From positions 52,962 to 116,961 of the forward strand of contig JANQLK010000018.1 of the NCBI GenBank assembly GCA_028280615.1: a stretch of DNA of 64,000 bases. Direction: 5' to 3'. How positions within the stretch are numbered: position 1 is the stretch's first letter; every line of letters starts with the position of its first letter. Below are positions 42,171-54,974 of this stretch, in pieces. The stretch is from Woeseiaceae bacterium. Lineage in GTDB: Bacteria; Pseudomonadota; Gammaproteobacteria; Steroidobacterales; Woeseiaceae. The notes below the pieces were generated by a model. The model saw only the letters and a program-made list of their open reading frames with translations, ran no database searches and was not told where the DNA came from. The position numbers and the translations under genes were made by a program.

Positions 42171-43060
42171 CGCGTGCCGTCCAGCGCCGAGTCGATCAGG
42201 TCCCATACGGCCTCGGAGTCCATCATGACGAGGTACTCGAGGAGCTCGCGTTTCTCGGCGTCACTGTCCGAGGCCCGGTACAGCTCGAGCACGCCTTCGT
42301 CGTAGCCCGAGATCAACATGCCCTGCAGGGCCGCTTCGCGAATGTCGTCGGATGCGGCATTGCTGTAGATCTCCTTGAGCAGCGCATCGACTTCGGCGCC
42401 GCCGACGACACCGAGTGCCTCGATGGCCTGCTCCTGCAGCTCGGGGTTGCCCGTGTCCAGCGCAATCTCGCGCAGGCTGCCCGCGTCGCCCGAAATGATG
42501 TACGCCTCGATCAGGCTTTCGGACATGCCGCGCTGCTCGCGCAGCCGCCGGAGTTCGTCGTGCGCACCCATCGCAGCCAGCATCTCGACGGCGTCGCCGA
42601 ACGCATCCTCGGTCTCCGCGGCAACGGCGAGGTCGAACACGGATGCGGAATCGCCCGCGATCAGGTAGGCCTCGAGCACGGCGTTCTGAATCTCATCGTC
42701 GCCGTCGCCGTAGATCGGCTTGAGCCGGGCCAGCGCGTCCGGATTGCCGCCGATGCCGATCATGCGGATGGCCTCCTCGCGCAGCTCGCCCCGGCCCTCG
42801 ACGGCGACGCCCAGGACCAGCTCGGTCGCTTCGGGACTGTCCATCTGGCTCAACACGAACAGCGCGCGCTCCTTGACCTCGTCGGAGTGATTGCCCTTGA
42901 GAGCCTTCTCGGCAAGCGGTAGTGCGCGCGCCTCGGGCGCCGAGATCAGCGCCTCGAGCGCGGCGATCTTGAGCCGCTCGGCGTCGTTGTCCTGGCCGGC
43001 CGCGGGTGCGCCTTGCGCCAGTAGAATCGCGGTAATCGCGATAGTCATCAAGCGTTTCAT
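42167..43060 (-). CDS. Exported HEAT-repeat protein
   Basis: Signal peptide MKRLMTIAITAILLAQGAPAAG; many HEAT units (EEAIRMIGIGGNPDALARL...); 4-nt overlap with upstream gene. Confidence 0.88.
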   Translation of the reverse strand: MKRLMTIAITAILLAQGAPAAGQDNDAERLKIAALEALISAPEARALPLAEKALKGNHSDEVKERALFVLSQMDSPEATELVLGVAVEGRGELREEAIRMIGIGGNPDALARLKPIYGDGDDEIQNAVLEAYLIAGDSASVFDLAVAAETEDAFGDAVEMLAAMGAHDELRRLREQRGMSESLIEAYIISGDAGSLREIALDTGNPELQEQAIEALGVVGGAEVDALLKEIYSNAASDDIREAALQGMLISGYDEGVLELYRASDSDAEKRELLEYLVMMDSEAVWDLIDSALDGTR

Positions 43061-43818
43061 GTTCGTGTTTCCTCGAGCGACGTGCCTGCTTCGATAGATG
43101 GCGCCCGTGCGAGTTTGGTTAGCATGACGTCGAGTTCGAAGCTCAACTTGGCGAGCAGCGCCTCGGCTTCGTCGACGCCGAGTTCCTCGTCCGCAAGGCG
43201 GGCGAGGACCGGCTCGAATGCGCGCAGTACGCGCGCAAGCTCCGCCGCGCCGGCTCGTTCCGCGGCTTTCTCGTAAAGACGGTTTTGCGCGATCAGTTCG
43301 GCCACGAGCAGTATCCGGTCGGCGTCGGAGGCCACGTCGAGGCGGTCGAGTTCGCGCCGGCTGTCGCTGAAGTGGACGCGCACGCTGCGCGTGAAGCTCG
43401 ACGAGTCCGCGGCCGCGGTGACGTCGGTTGTTTCGGCGGGCGGGGCGACGGCCGAATCGTTGCCGCCCATCAGGACGCCAAGGCCCACGCCCACGGCGAG
43501 CGCCGCCGTGATCGCGGCGCCCCAGAAAAACGACGGCAGGTGCGTTCGTGTGCGGGCCGGCGGCTCCCGACCGGCCTCTCGAGCGGCAGCCCGGTCGATC
43601 GTGTCCACGAACCGGGCGCGCATGTCGGCCGGAATCGGCCTGGCGGGCTCGACGGCGATGGCATCGAGTTCGCCGCACAGCCGCCGGTAGCGCGCGGCGA
43701 GGTCCGGATCCGCGGCCAGGGCACCGGCCACCGTTTCGCGTTCCGCGGGCGTCAGGCCGTCATTGTAGAAATACAGCGTCAGTACGTCGTCGTCGATGTC
43801 TTTGCTGGGATGAATCAC
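43057..43818 (-). CDS. Membrane anti-sigma factor-like protein
   Basis: N-terminal YFYNDGLTPAERETVAGALAADPDLAARYRRL, single TM (FFWGAAITAALAVGVGLGVLMGG); overlaps the ECF sigma gene by 4 nt. Confidence 0.85.
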   Translation of the reverse strand: MIHPSKDIDDDVLTLYFYNDGLTPAERETVAGALAADPDLAARYRRLCGELDAIAVEPARPIPADMRARFVDTIDRAAAREAGREPPARTRTHLPSFFWGAAITAALAVGVGLGVLMGGNDSAVAPPAETTDVTAAADSSSFTRSVRVHFSDSRRELDRLDVASDADRILLVAELIAQNRLYEKAAERAGAAELARVLRAFEPVLARLADEELGVDEAEALLAKLSFELDVMLTKLARAPSIEAGTSLEETRT

Positions 43819-44351
43819 TGGGCAATGCTCCTGAGCGCCGGCATGCGCTGCCTGAGTTTGCGGACCCCGCGGAACAGCGCCTGCTTCACGGTACCCACGG
43901 TGAGGTCGAGTTCATCGGCGATTTCCTTGAGCCGCCACTGCTCGATGTGCTTCAACACAAAGCAGCTGCGCTCGATGTCGCTCAGGCTCGCGAGCGAGGT
44001 GGCGAGGTCGGTTTCGAGTTCGTCTGCGAGGCGCTCGTCCTCCTGCGCCGCGGCCTCGTCGGTCACGTCGAAGTCGAGCGTATCGAACGCGCCGGGCCGC
44101 TGCTTGCGCAAAAGCTGCAGGGCGGCATTCACGGCGATGCGGTGAATCCAGGTATCCAGGCGCGATCCGCCCTTGAACTGGTCGCGTTTTTTCCAGGCCG
44201 AGAGCAGCGCCTCCTGAACGGCGTCCTCGGCCAGCGTGCGGTCGCGGGTGATGCGAACACACGCCGCCATCCAGCGGTCGGCCCGCGCCTCGATCGCCGC
44301 GCGAAAATCCGTCCGGGTCGGTACCCCGCCGCTGTGCATTTCCGCCGCCAT
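43815..44351 (-). CDS. RNA polymerase sigma factor, ECF subfamily
   Basis: DRTLAEDAVQEALLSAWKKRDQFKGGSRLDTWIHRIAVNAALQLLRK plus region 4 (EIADELDLTVGTVKQALFRGVRKLR). Confidence 0.93.
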   Translation of the reverse strand: MAAEMHSGGVPTRTDFRAAIEARADRWMAACVRITRDRTLAEDAVQEALLSAWKKRDQFKGGSRLDTWIHRIAVNAALQLLRKQRPGAFDTLDFDVTDEAAAQEDERLADELETDLATSLASLSDIERSCFVLKHIEQWRLKEIADELDLTVGTVKQALFRGVRKLRQRMPALRSIAQ

Positions 44352-44450
44352 CGTTACTTCGATGCCGCGAGCGCGGATTTGGTTGGCCCGCTCCCGGACG
44401 CCCTGTATCGTTGGCCGAGGTTCCCGGCGGCCCGAGGAGAGGAGAGTGAG

Positions 44451-45377
44451 ATGAAAACCCGTAGAGATTTCCTGAAACAGGGCGGCGCCGCCCTTGCAGG
44501 CAGCGGTTTGGGCGCCGGGGCCGCAAATGCGGCCGCGCAGGGGGCCGGCGACTCAGCCGGTTACAAGCGCTCCGGCCAGCTGGTCGTCGATTTCCGGATT
44601 CGTCCACCTTTCAAGGGTTTCCTGACGACGGCCAACTACAAGGGCGCTGATCCCCCTTCGATCGAGGCGTTCATGCGGGAGATGGACCAGGCCGGAATCG
44701 ACCGCGCCGTCATACTCGGGCGGCAGACGCCGCCGTCAATGCGCTACCGCGGCTCATGGGGACTGCCTTACGGTTCGGTGCCGAATGACGACATCGCCGA
44801 ACTCGTCGAACGCTACCCGGACCGCCTGCTTGCGTTCGCAGGCATCGACGGGGCCACGGGCGATGCCGCGCTGCTCGAGATCGAACGTTGCCGCAAGCTC
44901 GGATTCTCAGGCATCGCGCTCGACAACGGCTGGGGAGACCCGCCGCTCAACGACGACGACCCCTCGCTGTTTCCGATCTATGAAAAATGCCAGGCGGACA
45001 AGCTCGTCGTCGCCCTGACCAACAGCATCGCGGTCGGGCCGGACATGGACTACTGCAAGCCGATTCACGTTCAGCGACTGGGCAACCGGTTCCGCGAGCT
45101 CAAGATCGTCGTGCCCCACGCGTTCTGGCCCTGGGTGTCGCTGGCCTGCGCTGCCGCACTTCGGAACCCCAACCTGTTCCTGATTCCGGACTACTACATC
45201 GGCATGCCGGGCGCCACAGAGTACGTGGACTGGGCCAACGGCAGACTCTCGAAGCAGATACTCTTCGCCAGCAGCTATCCGGGCAGCGGCCTGGTAGAGG
45301 CCATCGAGACCTATGCAAAGCTCGGTTTCGCTTCCGACGACATACGCGGGCAGGTGATGGGCGCGAACGCGGCCGGA

Positions 45378-45392
<15 letters not shown>
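44451..45392 (+). CDS. Tat-exported amidohydrolase family protein (amidohydrolase_2-like)
   Basis: MKTRRDFLKQGGAALAGSGLGAG Tat signal; DFRIRPPFKGF, KQILFASSYPGSGLVEAI. Confidence 0.88.
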
Positions 45393-48572
<3,180 letters not shown>

Positions 48573-48631
48573 GGCGGCCTCGTTGTTGTCGATGTTGTGA
48601 GGGGACCGTAGAGACAGAGGCCCGCGACCGA

Positions 48632-49525
48632 TCAGGTGTTCGATGCCTCGAAGATCGACGCGATCGATGCGTCTAGCGTCGCATTGAACTCGTCGTCCGA
48701 CTGCTGGGCGGACAGGCCCTCGGACAGCGCGCGCGAAAAGCTCGCCACCATGCCGTTGTTGCGGGCGAGGCGCGTATTCGCTTCCTCGCGCGTGTAGCCG
48801 CCCGACAGCGCAACCACGCGGGCGACGTTGCCGTGTGCAATGCAGTCCGCGTAGCGGTTGTCTTTCTCGGGAAGCGTGAGCTTCAGCATGACGGTCTCGC
48901 CGGTACCGAGCTCGTTCAGGTGCTGCATCAGGTGCGAGTACAGGATGTCCTCACACTCGGCCTTGGCCGGGCAGTGGATGTCGACTTCGGGCTCGATGAT
49001 CGGCACGAAACCGGCGTGGCAAATCTGCCGGCCGATATCGAACTGCTGCTTGACGTTGGCCTCGATGCCGGCCGGGTTGGCGTGCTTGATCACCGAGCGC
49101 ATCTTGGTGCCGAAGACGCCGGCCGCCTTGGCCTTGCCGAGCAGTTCGGCGAGGTCGGGCATGGGCTTCATGAGCTGCACGCCGAGCTCCTCGTTCGCGA
49201 GCCCCTTGTCGACCTTGAGAAACGGCACGATATTCTTCTGCTCCCAAAGGTAGGTCGCGGTCGGCGTGCCCTCGATCTCCCGGTCCATCGTGTTCTCGAA
49301 CAGGATGGCGCCGAGGATTCGATCGCCCGTGAAGGCCGGGCTCGTGATGATGCGGGTGCGCATGGCGTGCACGACGTCGAACATTTCGTCGTCGTTCGAC
49401 CAGGCGTCGTCCGAGACGCCGTACAGTGCCAGTGCCTTCGGCGTGCTGCCGCCGCTCTGGTCGAGCGCGGCGATGAAACCGGGGGCGTTCTTGATCTTCT
49501 CGAGCTGCTTATCGAATTGAGTCAC
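48632..49525 (-). CDS. Fructose-bisphosphate aldolase class I
   Basis: FIAALDQSGGSTPKAL; FLKVDKGL; FVPIIEPEVDI; VVALSGGYTREEAN; GTG start inferred at 49523-49525. Confidence 0.93.
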   Translation of the reverse strand: MTQFDKQLEKIKNAPGFIAALDQSGGSTPKALALYGVSDDAWSNDDEMFDVVHAMRTRIITSPAFTGDRILGAILFENTMDREIEGTPTATYLWEQKNIVPFLKVDKGLANEELGVQLMKPMPDLAELLGKAKAAGVFGTKMRSVIKHANPAGIEANVKQQFDIGRQICHAGFVPIIEPEVDIHCPAKAECEDILYSHLMQHLNELGTGETVMLKLTLPEKDNRYADCIAHGNVARVVALSGGYTREEANTRLARNNGMVASFSRALSEGLSAQQSDDEFNATLDASIASIFEASNT

Positions 49526-49621
49526 GTTCCTACTCGCTGTCTTTGGCCAGAATCCGGGAACCGGATTGTACAGCAAGCGGGAACCGGCGCGCGTGCCGGA
49601 GACTACCTATTTCGACTGGGA

Positions 49622-50587
49622 TTACCGGGCTTCAGCCGAGAGCTGCAGCAGCGCCGGCACGTCCTCGGGTTTGTACAGCGAGATCTGCGACAGCGTGACG
49701 GGCTCGTTCGGCTTTGCCGTGACCACGAAGGTCTTGCCGCCGGCCAGGAACTCGTCGAACGGGCCCATCACGTATTCGTCGAACTCGATGCCGTTGTCCT
49801 GGCCCATGAATACGAAGGAGTCGATCATCGCGGTTCGGATCTCGTCATCGGACAGGCCGAGCTGCCTGCAATACCGGGTCATGCGTTCGTTGATCGAGCG
49901 GTCCACATACTCGATGCGCATCGTGCTCATCTTTGGCCGGTAGAGCCTGCCCTTGGCCAACTCCGTGAGCATGTCGCCGACCATCACGAGTTCGGCGTCG
50001 GCCTGCCACATGTCTTCGCTGGCCGTCTTCACCTCGATCGCATAGCCGTTGTCGCGCTGCCGGAATCGTGCCGAAAGCGACAACACGTAGTCGTCGTAGC
50101 CCATCGCCTTGAGCGATGCCGGCGACAGGCCGTACTTGCCCGTGCAGCGCGCGCCGGCAGGGACGGGCGTCTCCACGCCGAGCTGCTCGAGCCGCTCGGC
50201 ATGCAGCTTGTGGCCGAAGTCGGCGTCCACGGGCATGCGCAGGCCTTCGACGATCATGCCGAAGTATTTCGGCAGCAAGTCCTTGCCTGCGTTGGCGAAA
50301 TTCTGCACGTCGCCGAGCTTCATAAGCGTTAAGAAGCTCGGCGTGTCGATGCCGAGCCGGTCGATGCGGAACTCGTCGTCGAATCCTTTGACGCGGGCGC
50401 GTATGCCGTTGACCGTCAGTTCGCCGGTCAGCGTGGCGCTGACTCCCTCGTATTGGATGACGGCGTAGGGCGACAGGCCCATAACGACCAGGTCGACTCC
50501 GTCGGCCACGTCGCGCTGGATCTTCCAGGACGTGAACAGGAAGGCGCCGACTGCGATGAGCACTATCGTGATGAGCAGATTTCGCAA
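49622..50587 (-). CDS. Conserved hypothetical exported/membrane-anchored protein
   Basis: N-terminal TM (NLLITIVLIAVGAFLFTSW); long soluble domain, no recognised motif. Confidence 0.75.
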   Translation of the reverse strand: MRNLLITIVLIAVGAFLFTSWKIQRDVADGVDLVVMGLSPYAVIQYEGVSATLTGELTVNGIRARVKGFDDEFRIDRLGIDTPSFLTLMKLGDVQNFANAGKDLLPKYFGMIVEGLRMPVDADFGHKLHAERLEQLGVETPVPAGARCTGKYGLSPASLKAMGYDDYVLSLSARFRQRDNGYAIEVKTASEDMWQADAELVMVGDMLTELAKGRLYRPKMSTMRIEYVDRSINERMTRYCRQLGLSDDEIRTAMIDSFVFMGQDNGIEFDEYVMGPFDEFLAGGKTFVVTAKPNEPVTLSQISLYKPEDVPALLQLSAEAR

Positions 50588-50798
50588 GGTCGTCGCCAGG
50601 TCAATGAGTACAGGCCGATATTAACGCCGTGCGCGACGACCGGGCATCGACTGCGTCATGTTTTAACGCCTTGGTCACGTAATCCGGGGCGCTCGACCGG
50701 TCGCCAGCTCATCTATTTCCCGTTCCAAAACTACCCCGAGTTATGCTACGACAACGTGCACACGATGCTGACCCATCCGGAGGAGTGATCGTAGAGAC

Positions 50799-51719
50799 AT
50801 GAAAGTCGCAATCATCGGCGGAACCGGTTTCATCGGCAGCTACGTGATCGATGCGATGCGTTCGGCCGGTCACGAGCTCCGCGCGCTCGTCCGGCCCGGG
50901 AGCGAGGGCAAGCTTAGAGACGGCGACGGCATCGAGGCCGTTGCCGGCGACATCGATTCGGGTGAGGCGATACGAGAGACGCTCGAGGGCGCCGAGGCCG
51001 TCGTCTACCTGGTCGGCATCCTGCGCGAGGCGCCTCGGCAGGGCATAACGTTCGAGCGGACCCAGTACCAGGGCGTCGTCGATGTCGCCGACGCCGCTCA
51101 TTCGTTCGGCATCCGGCGCTTTTTGTTGATGAGCGCCAATGGCGTCGATGCCGAGGCCACGCCGTACCAGCGCAGCAAGCGCAACGCGGAGCGCTATGTC
51201 ATGGACGGCGACTTCGACGCAACCGTGCTCCGGCCGTCGGTGGTGTTCGGCGATCCGCGAGGGCGCATGGAGTTCGCCACGCAGCTCTACGAAGACATCG
51301 TCCGCCCGCCGCTGCCGGCGATCGGCTTGCATAGCGGATGGTCGCCTTCCAGGGGCGCCGTGATGATGTCGCCCGTGTCGGCCAATGACGTCGCGGCGGC
51401 GTTCACGGCCGCGCTCGACGATCCGGCCACGATCGGCCGGACCTATCACCTGGGCGGCCCCGACGCCTTGTCCTGGGTCGAGATGATTCGTCGCGTCGCC
51501 AGAGCCGCTGGCAAGCGCAAGATCATTTTGCCGATGCCAATCCCGGTCATGCGGCTGGCGGCTACCGTGCTCGACTGGCTGCCGCTCTTCCCCGTGACGC
51601 GCGATCAGCTGACGATGCTCGAACAGGGCAACGTCTGCGGCGACGGTGATTTGCGATCGCTTACGGGCCGGGATCCCGAGGCGTTTACGGCCGAGCGTTT
51701 GACCTACCTGGCGCAGTGA
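50799..51719 (+). CDS. NAD(P)-binding SDR protein, NDUFA9-like complex I subunit family
   Basis: VAIIGGTGFIGSYVIDAMRSAGHELRALVRPGS; LMSANGV; YQRSKRNAERYV. Confidence 0.9.
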   Translation: MKVAIIGGTGFIGSYVIDAMRSAGHELRALVRPGSEGKLRDGDGIEAVAGDIDSGEAIRETLEGAEAVVYLVGILREAPRQGITFERTQYQGVVDVADAAHSFGIRRFLLMSANGVDAEATPYQRSKRNAERYVMDGDFDATVLRPSVVFGDPRGRMEFATQLYEDIVRPPLPAIGLHSGWSPSRGAVMMSPVSANDVAAAFTAALDDPATIGRTYHLGGPDALSWVEMIRRVARAAGKRKIILPMPIPVMRLAATVLDWLPLFPVTRDQLTMLEQGNVCGDGDLRSLTGRDPEAFTAERLTYLAQ

Positions 51720-51828
51720 TCGAAACGAGCTGATACAAACTCACACACTCCTGTCACCGTTCGGTCGCCGCGCACTGCTAACGTCCGTCTCGTCACACCT
51801 TCCCCCACACAACACGAAGGAATCGTAA

Positions 51829-52344
51829 ATGAGAAACGGAATTGCAATCGCGCTCAGGTTTGTCGTCACGGCGCAGCTCGCCCTGGTTGCCTCACTTGCC
51901 ATCGCGGGCCATCACGAAGAAAACAAGGAGGCGTCCGACATTGTCGACACGGCCGTTGCCGCCGGCCAGTTCAACACGCTCGCCGCCGCTCTCGACGCCG
52001 CGGGGCTCGTCGAAACGCTCAAGGGCGACGGTCCGTTCACGGTCTTCGCGCCGACCGACGAGGCGTTCGCCAAGCTGCCGGCAGGCACGGTCGAGGAGCT
52101 TCTGAGGCCCGAGAACAAGGACAAGCTCGTCGCGGTCCTCACCTACCACGTCGTCCCGGGCAAGGTTGCGGCGAAAGACGTCGTCAAGCTCAGCGAAGCC
52201 ACGACGGTCAACGGCGCCGACGTCGCGATCGAAGTCAGGGGCGACGCCGTGATGGTCGACGATGCCAACGTCATCATGACCGACATCGAGACCAGCAACG
52301 GCATCATCCATGTCATCGACACGGTGATCCTGCCGGCCTCGTAA
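51829..52344 (+). CDS. Fasciclin domain protein
   Basis: [23 protein letters not shown]...[10 protein letters not shown]...[11 protein letters not shown]. Confidence 0.95.
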   Translation: MRNGIAIALRFVVTAQLALVASLAIAGHHEENKEASDIVDTAVAAGQFNTLAAALDAAGLVETLKGDGPFTVFAPTDEAFAKLPAGTVEELLRPENKDKLVAVLTYHVVPGKVAAKDVVKLSEATTVNGADVAIEVRGDAVMVDDANVIMTDIETSNGIIHVIDTVILPAS

Positions 52345-52440
52345 GACCTCGGAACGCCACGAACATGAACGGAGGAGATTCACCTCGGCACAGGGACGTG
52401 CCATCCTTCATCGAGGCGTTCTGCAGGCGCCCTCCGGACG

Positions 52441-53934
52441 CTACCAGGTAATGTTGAAGCCCAGGCTCAACATCAGGCCCTGGGGCAGGTTTCGTCCGTC
52501 GATGCTGACCGTGTCGAGCGCGGACGCGACGTCGAAATTGACGAACTTGAAGGCCGTAATCCCGGCGCTCAGGTAGCCGAGCTCCGTCCCCGCCAGGTTC
52601 TGGCGAATGCCGAAGCGCGCTGACGGGACCCACGCACTGTCGCTCGCGTATCCGAGGCTCAGCGTCGTCCACTGGTAGCGATCGCCGAGCGCGTCCGAGA
52701 CCGGGTCGACGTCGTATCCCAAATGCATGGACCACCGGCGGCTCCTGCTGAACCAGGAGCCTTCGAGTTTGAGCTGGCGGTCCATCCTGAACACCTGGTC
52801 CTGCCGAAGTCTCCGTATCGCGACAGGAGAGCTGTAAGGCTCGAGGTTGACGTCGGGAAACTCGAACTCGGGTTCGTTGACGTTGATGAGCTGCGCGCCG
52901 AGCTGGTAGTTTTCGCCGACCCATAGCGCCCCGACGTCGACGCCGAAGCCCTCGTCGCTGCGGAAATCGGCGTTGCGGATTTCGTCGAACAGTTCCTCGC
53001 TGTCGGTGATGTCGCCGAAGCGCGCCGTGTATCGGGACAGCTGCTGGAGATACAGATGGCCCTCGACGCCCAGGTACAGCGTTCCCGACGCCGCGTTCAT
53101 CGCCGGGCGGCTGTAGCCGAAACTCAGGTCGGTCGTGCGCGTCGCCTTGGCGACCAGCGAGCTGTCGTTCCTGAGCGAAAACAGCACCGCATTCGTATCC
53201 GGGTCGACGTCGAGCTGGACGTCGTCGCTGAGCGCCACCCTGGGCTCACGGAATGCCGGCAGCTGGTCGAACCAATCCTGCAGTCGTTGCTCGGCCTCTT
53301 CCCGATCGAACTCGATCGGGTCGACGATTCCGAAGGCCTTGGAGCTGCCTGACCAGTTGACGCCGAAGGTCCAGGTGCCGCCCGCCAGCGGCTGGCCGAT
53401 CATGATCGGCGCGTCGCCCGCCAGCCAGGCGCGTGCGTAGCCCTCCTGCGAGATGACGGCGAGCAACGCCGCCTGGGTAACCACCTCGTCGGCGACCGCC
53501 TGGATTGCGGCCTGCGTATCGGGATCGAGCCGATCCCAGATCTGGCCGAGGTCGATGCCGCCGGGTTCTTCGGGAAGCTGCGTGGGCAGGTCGACGCCCG
53601 AGTCGGGCGGACTCGGTTCATAGCCGTTCGCGATATCGTCGTAGAGATCGAAAATATCCTGGACGTTGCCGTACTCGATGCCCCCGGCCAGCGACAGCAC
53701 CGTGCCGCGCGCGGGCCTGCCCGCGCTGCGCGCGTTGTCCGCGGCGCCCGCGGCGGGATTGCCCGATGCTGACTGCACGCGCTGACCGTGAGTGACGTCG
53801 CCGAGCGTCAGGTTGGTACCGGGCGGCTGGTAGGGCTGCCCGGCCGTAGCCGGACCTGCGGCGACGAGCGCCGCGACCGCGGAGACCAGGAAGCCAGCGC
53901 GACGCGCATCGCTCGATTTGCGGGTCAGGGGCAT
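52441..53934 (-). CDS. TraF-like conjugal transfer/outer-membrane porin-family protein (TraF_2-type)
   Basis: Signal peptide; long barrel-like C-terminus ending FNITW; resembles TraF_2 family, mostly not plasmid-borne. Confidence 0.7.
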   Translation of the reverse strand: MPLTRKSSDARRAGFLVSAVAALVAAGPATAGQPYQPPGTNLTLGDVTHGQRVQSASGNPAAGAADNARSAGRPARGTVLSLAGGIEYGNVQDIFDLYDDIANGYEPSPPDSGVDLPTQLPEEPGGIDLGQIWDRLDPDTQAAIQAVADEVVTQAALLAVISQEGYARAWLAGDAPIMIGQPLAGGTWTFGVNWSGSSKAFGIVDPIEFDREEAEQRLQDWFDQLPAFREPRVALSDDVQLDVDPDTNAVLFSLRNDSSLVAKATRTTDLSFGYSRPAMNAASGTLYLGVEGHLYLQQLSRYTARFGDITDSEELFDEIRNADFRSDEGFGVDVGALWVGENYQLGAQLINVNEPEFEFPDVNLEPYSSPVAIRRLRQDQVFRMDRQLKLEGSWFSRSRRWSMHLGYDVDPVSDALGDRYQWTTLSLGYASDSAWVPSARFGIRQNLAGTELGYLSAGITAFKFVNFDVASALDTVSIDGRNLPQGLMLSLGFNITW

Positions 53935-53963
53935 GCTTTCTTCGATCGACGGAAATGAGGATT

Positions 53964-54974
53964 CTAGCGTCCAAATCGCTCGATGAGGAACCGCCGCATG
54001 TCCGCCCTCGCGGCCGGATCAATGGCGTTGATGCAGGGTACCTGGGCGAGCTTGCCGACCAGGTCGATCGCGGCTGTCGTATTCGTTGCCGGCCCCGTTA
54101 CGAGGTCCGGCTCGAGACCGAAGGCCTGCATGACACCGACGACCGCGTAGGGGTCCGATGCGCATAGCACCGTCAGGACGACGTTGTCGCCGAGCTCGTC
54201 GATCGCGGCCGCGCCGTTGTAGGGCTCGAGCGGAGATGCGCCGGCCTCGGCGACGAGGATGTCGGGGCGATGCGCGTCGATGTGCGCAAGCAGCGGCCGG
54301 ATTGCCGCGCGGAAATCGGCTTCGGACACGATCGTCGAGGGCAGGCCGGCATCGACGAAGTCGTAGATCTCGGCCGCGCCCGCGTCGCGAAACGCGAGGA
54401 TGTCGCGATAGCGCCCGGCGCCGGTGAGCTTGGCACCGACTACGTGCCGCCCGGCCTCGGCGAGCAGGCCGCATATCAGGCGCCCGGTCACAGTCTTGCC
54501 GGCGGACATGGACGTACCGACTATCGTGACCGTCGGCGTCGAGAACGCGCGTTCAGCGTGCCGGATCGAATAGTCGCGCATAACGAGTTTGCTGCCGCCG
54601 CGCACGGCGTGTCCCTCGTAGACGAGATTCATCGCGCCGGGCAGCAGGGTCGACAGCGACGTGAACCGGCCCAGCAGGCCGGCGCTCGTCAGCGCGTGCA
54701 TGCGGCCGTCATCGCCGATTTCCTCGAAGCTGCCGGCGCCTTCGAGCGTGGCCGCGCGGACGCCGAATGCCCCGACGACCCGGTCGCCGGCGGTCGCGGG
54801 CTTCATGCTGCCGTCGGGGGTTTCGACCTGGTACAGCCGCGTTGCTTCGCCCACCACCGTGCCGATCACATAGTCGCCGGTTTCCCAGCGGTCACGAGGC
54901 AAGGCCTCAACGGCAAAGTCCCGCTCACCGAGGTCGGCGATCCGCGTGAGCGACCCGAACAGCGTGGCGGTCAC
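53964..54974 (-). CDS. P-loop NTPase-domain protein (DUF1611/DgcN-like C-terminal region)
   Basis: Walker A VTIVGTSMSAGKTVTGRLICGLL; ILVAEAGASPLEPYNG; GTG start overlaps the M20 peptidase stop. Confidence 0.75.
   Translation of the reverse strand: MTATLFGSLTRIADLGERDFAVEALPRDRWETGDYVIGTVVGEATRLYQVETPDGSMKPATAGDRVVGAFGVRAATLEGAGSFEEIGDDGRMHALTSAGLLGRFTSLSTLLPGAMNLVYEGHAVRGGSKLVMRDYSIRHAERAFSTPTVTIVGTSMSAGKTVTGRLICGLLAEAGRHVVGAKLTGAGRYRDILAFRDAGAAEIYDFVDAGLPSTIVSEADFRAAIRPLLAHIDAHRPDILVAEAGASPLEPYNGAAAIDELGDNVVLTVLCASDPYAVVGVMQAFGLEPDLVTGPATNTTAAIDLVGKLAQVPCINAIDPAARADMRRFLIERFGR

Noticed and set aside
52441-53934. Evidence for an integrative conjugative element around TraF-like gene
   Set aside because: No relaxase, T4SS, integrase or att-like repeats seen nearby
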